Source: Bacteroidia bacterium
GTDB taxonomy: Bacteria > Bacteroidota > Bacteroidia > Bacteroidales > Paludibacteraceae
Length of the DNA stretch: 36,152 nucleotides
NCBI GenBank assembly: GCA_009929445.1
Contig: SAAL01000031.1
Span: 1-36,152 of the forward strand
Reading direction: 5' to 3'
Position numbers and translations under genes: made by a program. Of this stretch, positions 35,697 to 36,152 are shown in pieces (position 1 is the stretch's first letter; each line of letters opens with the position of its first letter). Below the pieces are notes generated by a model, which saw only the letters and a list, made by a program, of their open reading frames with translations, was not told the DNA's origin and made no database searches.

Positions 35697-36152
35697 ATGA
35701 AAATACCAGGTTTACTTTTAATGATATCATTGTTGTTAATATCGGCTTGTTGCTCTCCCGTAGAGCCCGATCCGGGTAATAATGATCCGACAATTGATGA
35801 GACATTGACAAAAAAAACAACAGCAACTGAGGCCGAAGCTATCAAAACTGTTTACGAAACATTTTACAAACCGGCTAATGCAGTTACGGGCGATCCTATG
35901 CCCTATTACAATGAAGCCGACCAAACATTCTACATCTATTTCCTTTTAGGAAGATTCTCGGGATACCCCGGTGGTGGAATCTATGTAACCAAAACAAAAG
36001 ATTTTGCTAAATTTGTGCCACTCAACACTCCAAGCCCTCAGGTACTCACAGGTAAAGCAGGCGAATGGGATATAAACATGGGTACAGGCGATTGCATTAA
36101 GAAAGATAACAACTATCATTTCTTTTATACCGTATTTACATCACCATCCACT
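35697..36152 (+). CDS. lipoprotein, probable GH32/GH43-type beta-propeller hydrolase (partial)
   Basis: The window ends after 152 codons with the frame still open. The start ATG 35697 gives a lipoprotein signal ending in ISAC (Cys18), followed by a Pro/Asp/Asn linker. From residue 60 the sequence resembles the first blade of five-bladed propeller glycosidases: GDPMPYYNEADQTFYIYFL, a second strand pair with GGIYVTKTKDFAKFV, and DINMGTGDCIKKDNNYHFFYT. The DPMPYYN segment would hold the Asp that acts as nucleophile in GH32-like enzymes. With a complete gene one could tell GH32 from GH43 or GH68. If it is GH32, the second PUL would target a fructan. It is separated from the upstream genes by a terminator. 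Confidence 0.6.
   Translation, partial: MKIPGLLLMISLLLISACCSPVEPDPGNNDPTIDETLTKKTTATEAEAIKTVYETFYKPANAVTGDPMPYYNEADQTFYIYFLLGRFSGYPGGGIYVTKTKDFAKFVPLNTPSPQVLTGKAGEWDINMGTGDCIKKDNNYHFFYTVFTSPST

Noticed and set aside
1-36152. CRISPR array, rRNA or complete insertion sequence
   Set aside because: No regularly spaced repeats with unique spacers, no rRNA sequence and no transposase were found.

Overview
The window is AT-rich chromosomal DNA from a member of Bacteroidota, most likely order Bacteroidales. Three things support this: SusC/SusD outer-membrane pairs with SpII lipoproteins, a hybrid two-component regulator typical of polysaccharide utilisation loci (PULs), and repeated promoters of the TTG-N(19-22)-TAnnTTTG type with poor Shine-Dalgarno sites. 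The genus cannot be fixed from what I can see.

Region 1 (1-17816) is a xylan PUL. On the minus strand, from 13360 down to 338, run SusC, SusD, a second SusC, a second SusD, a DUF1735-type surface lipoprotein and a GH10 xylanase with carbohydrate-binding modules inserted in its catalytic domain. This order is that of the xusA-B-C-D-E-xyn10 core known from rumen and gut Bacteroidetes. A divergent hybrid two-component regulator gene (13720-17816) faces it across about 300 bp containing repeated TGATACA motifs. The regulator gene as given is split by a one-base frameshift near 14082-14105.

Region 2 (17834-27948) is ordinary chromosomal sequence: a DEAD-box RNA helicase, a barnase-like RNase overlapping a barstar-like inhibitor gene, prolyl-tRNA synthetase, a helix-hairpin-helix (ComEA-like) membrane protein, a GNAT acetyltransferase, a small lipoprotein, a small two-helix membrane protein and carB. 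carB carries an in-frame insertion made of G-rich palindromic repeat sequence. Its 5' leader holds a 38-codon ORF, a run of nine U residues and a terminator that overlaps the end of the ORF. This layout resembles the UTP-sensing attenuator of enterobacterial pyrBI and is the most interesting finding in the window.

Region 3 (28300-28944) is a tRNA-Thr(CGT) gene followed by a remnant of a tyrosine recombinase whose catalytic core is deleted, probably the scar of an element integrated at the tRNA.

Region 4 (29385-36152) is a second, plus-strand PUL: SusC, SusD, a lipoprotein with two DUF5018-like repeats and a jelly-roll-like C-terminus, a strong terminator, a spacer with a duplicated Cys-rich micro-ORF and a G-rich repeat, and the 5' end of a lipoprotein that looks like a GH32/GH43-type beta-propeller hydrolase. 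Its promoter region has two direct repeats spaced 21 bp, one of which shares a 9-mer with the xylan PUL control region.
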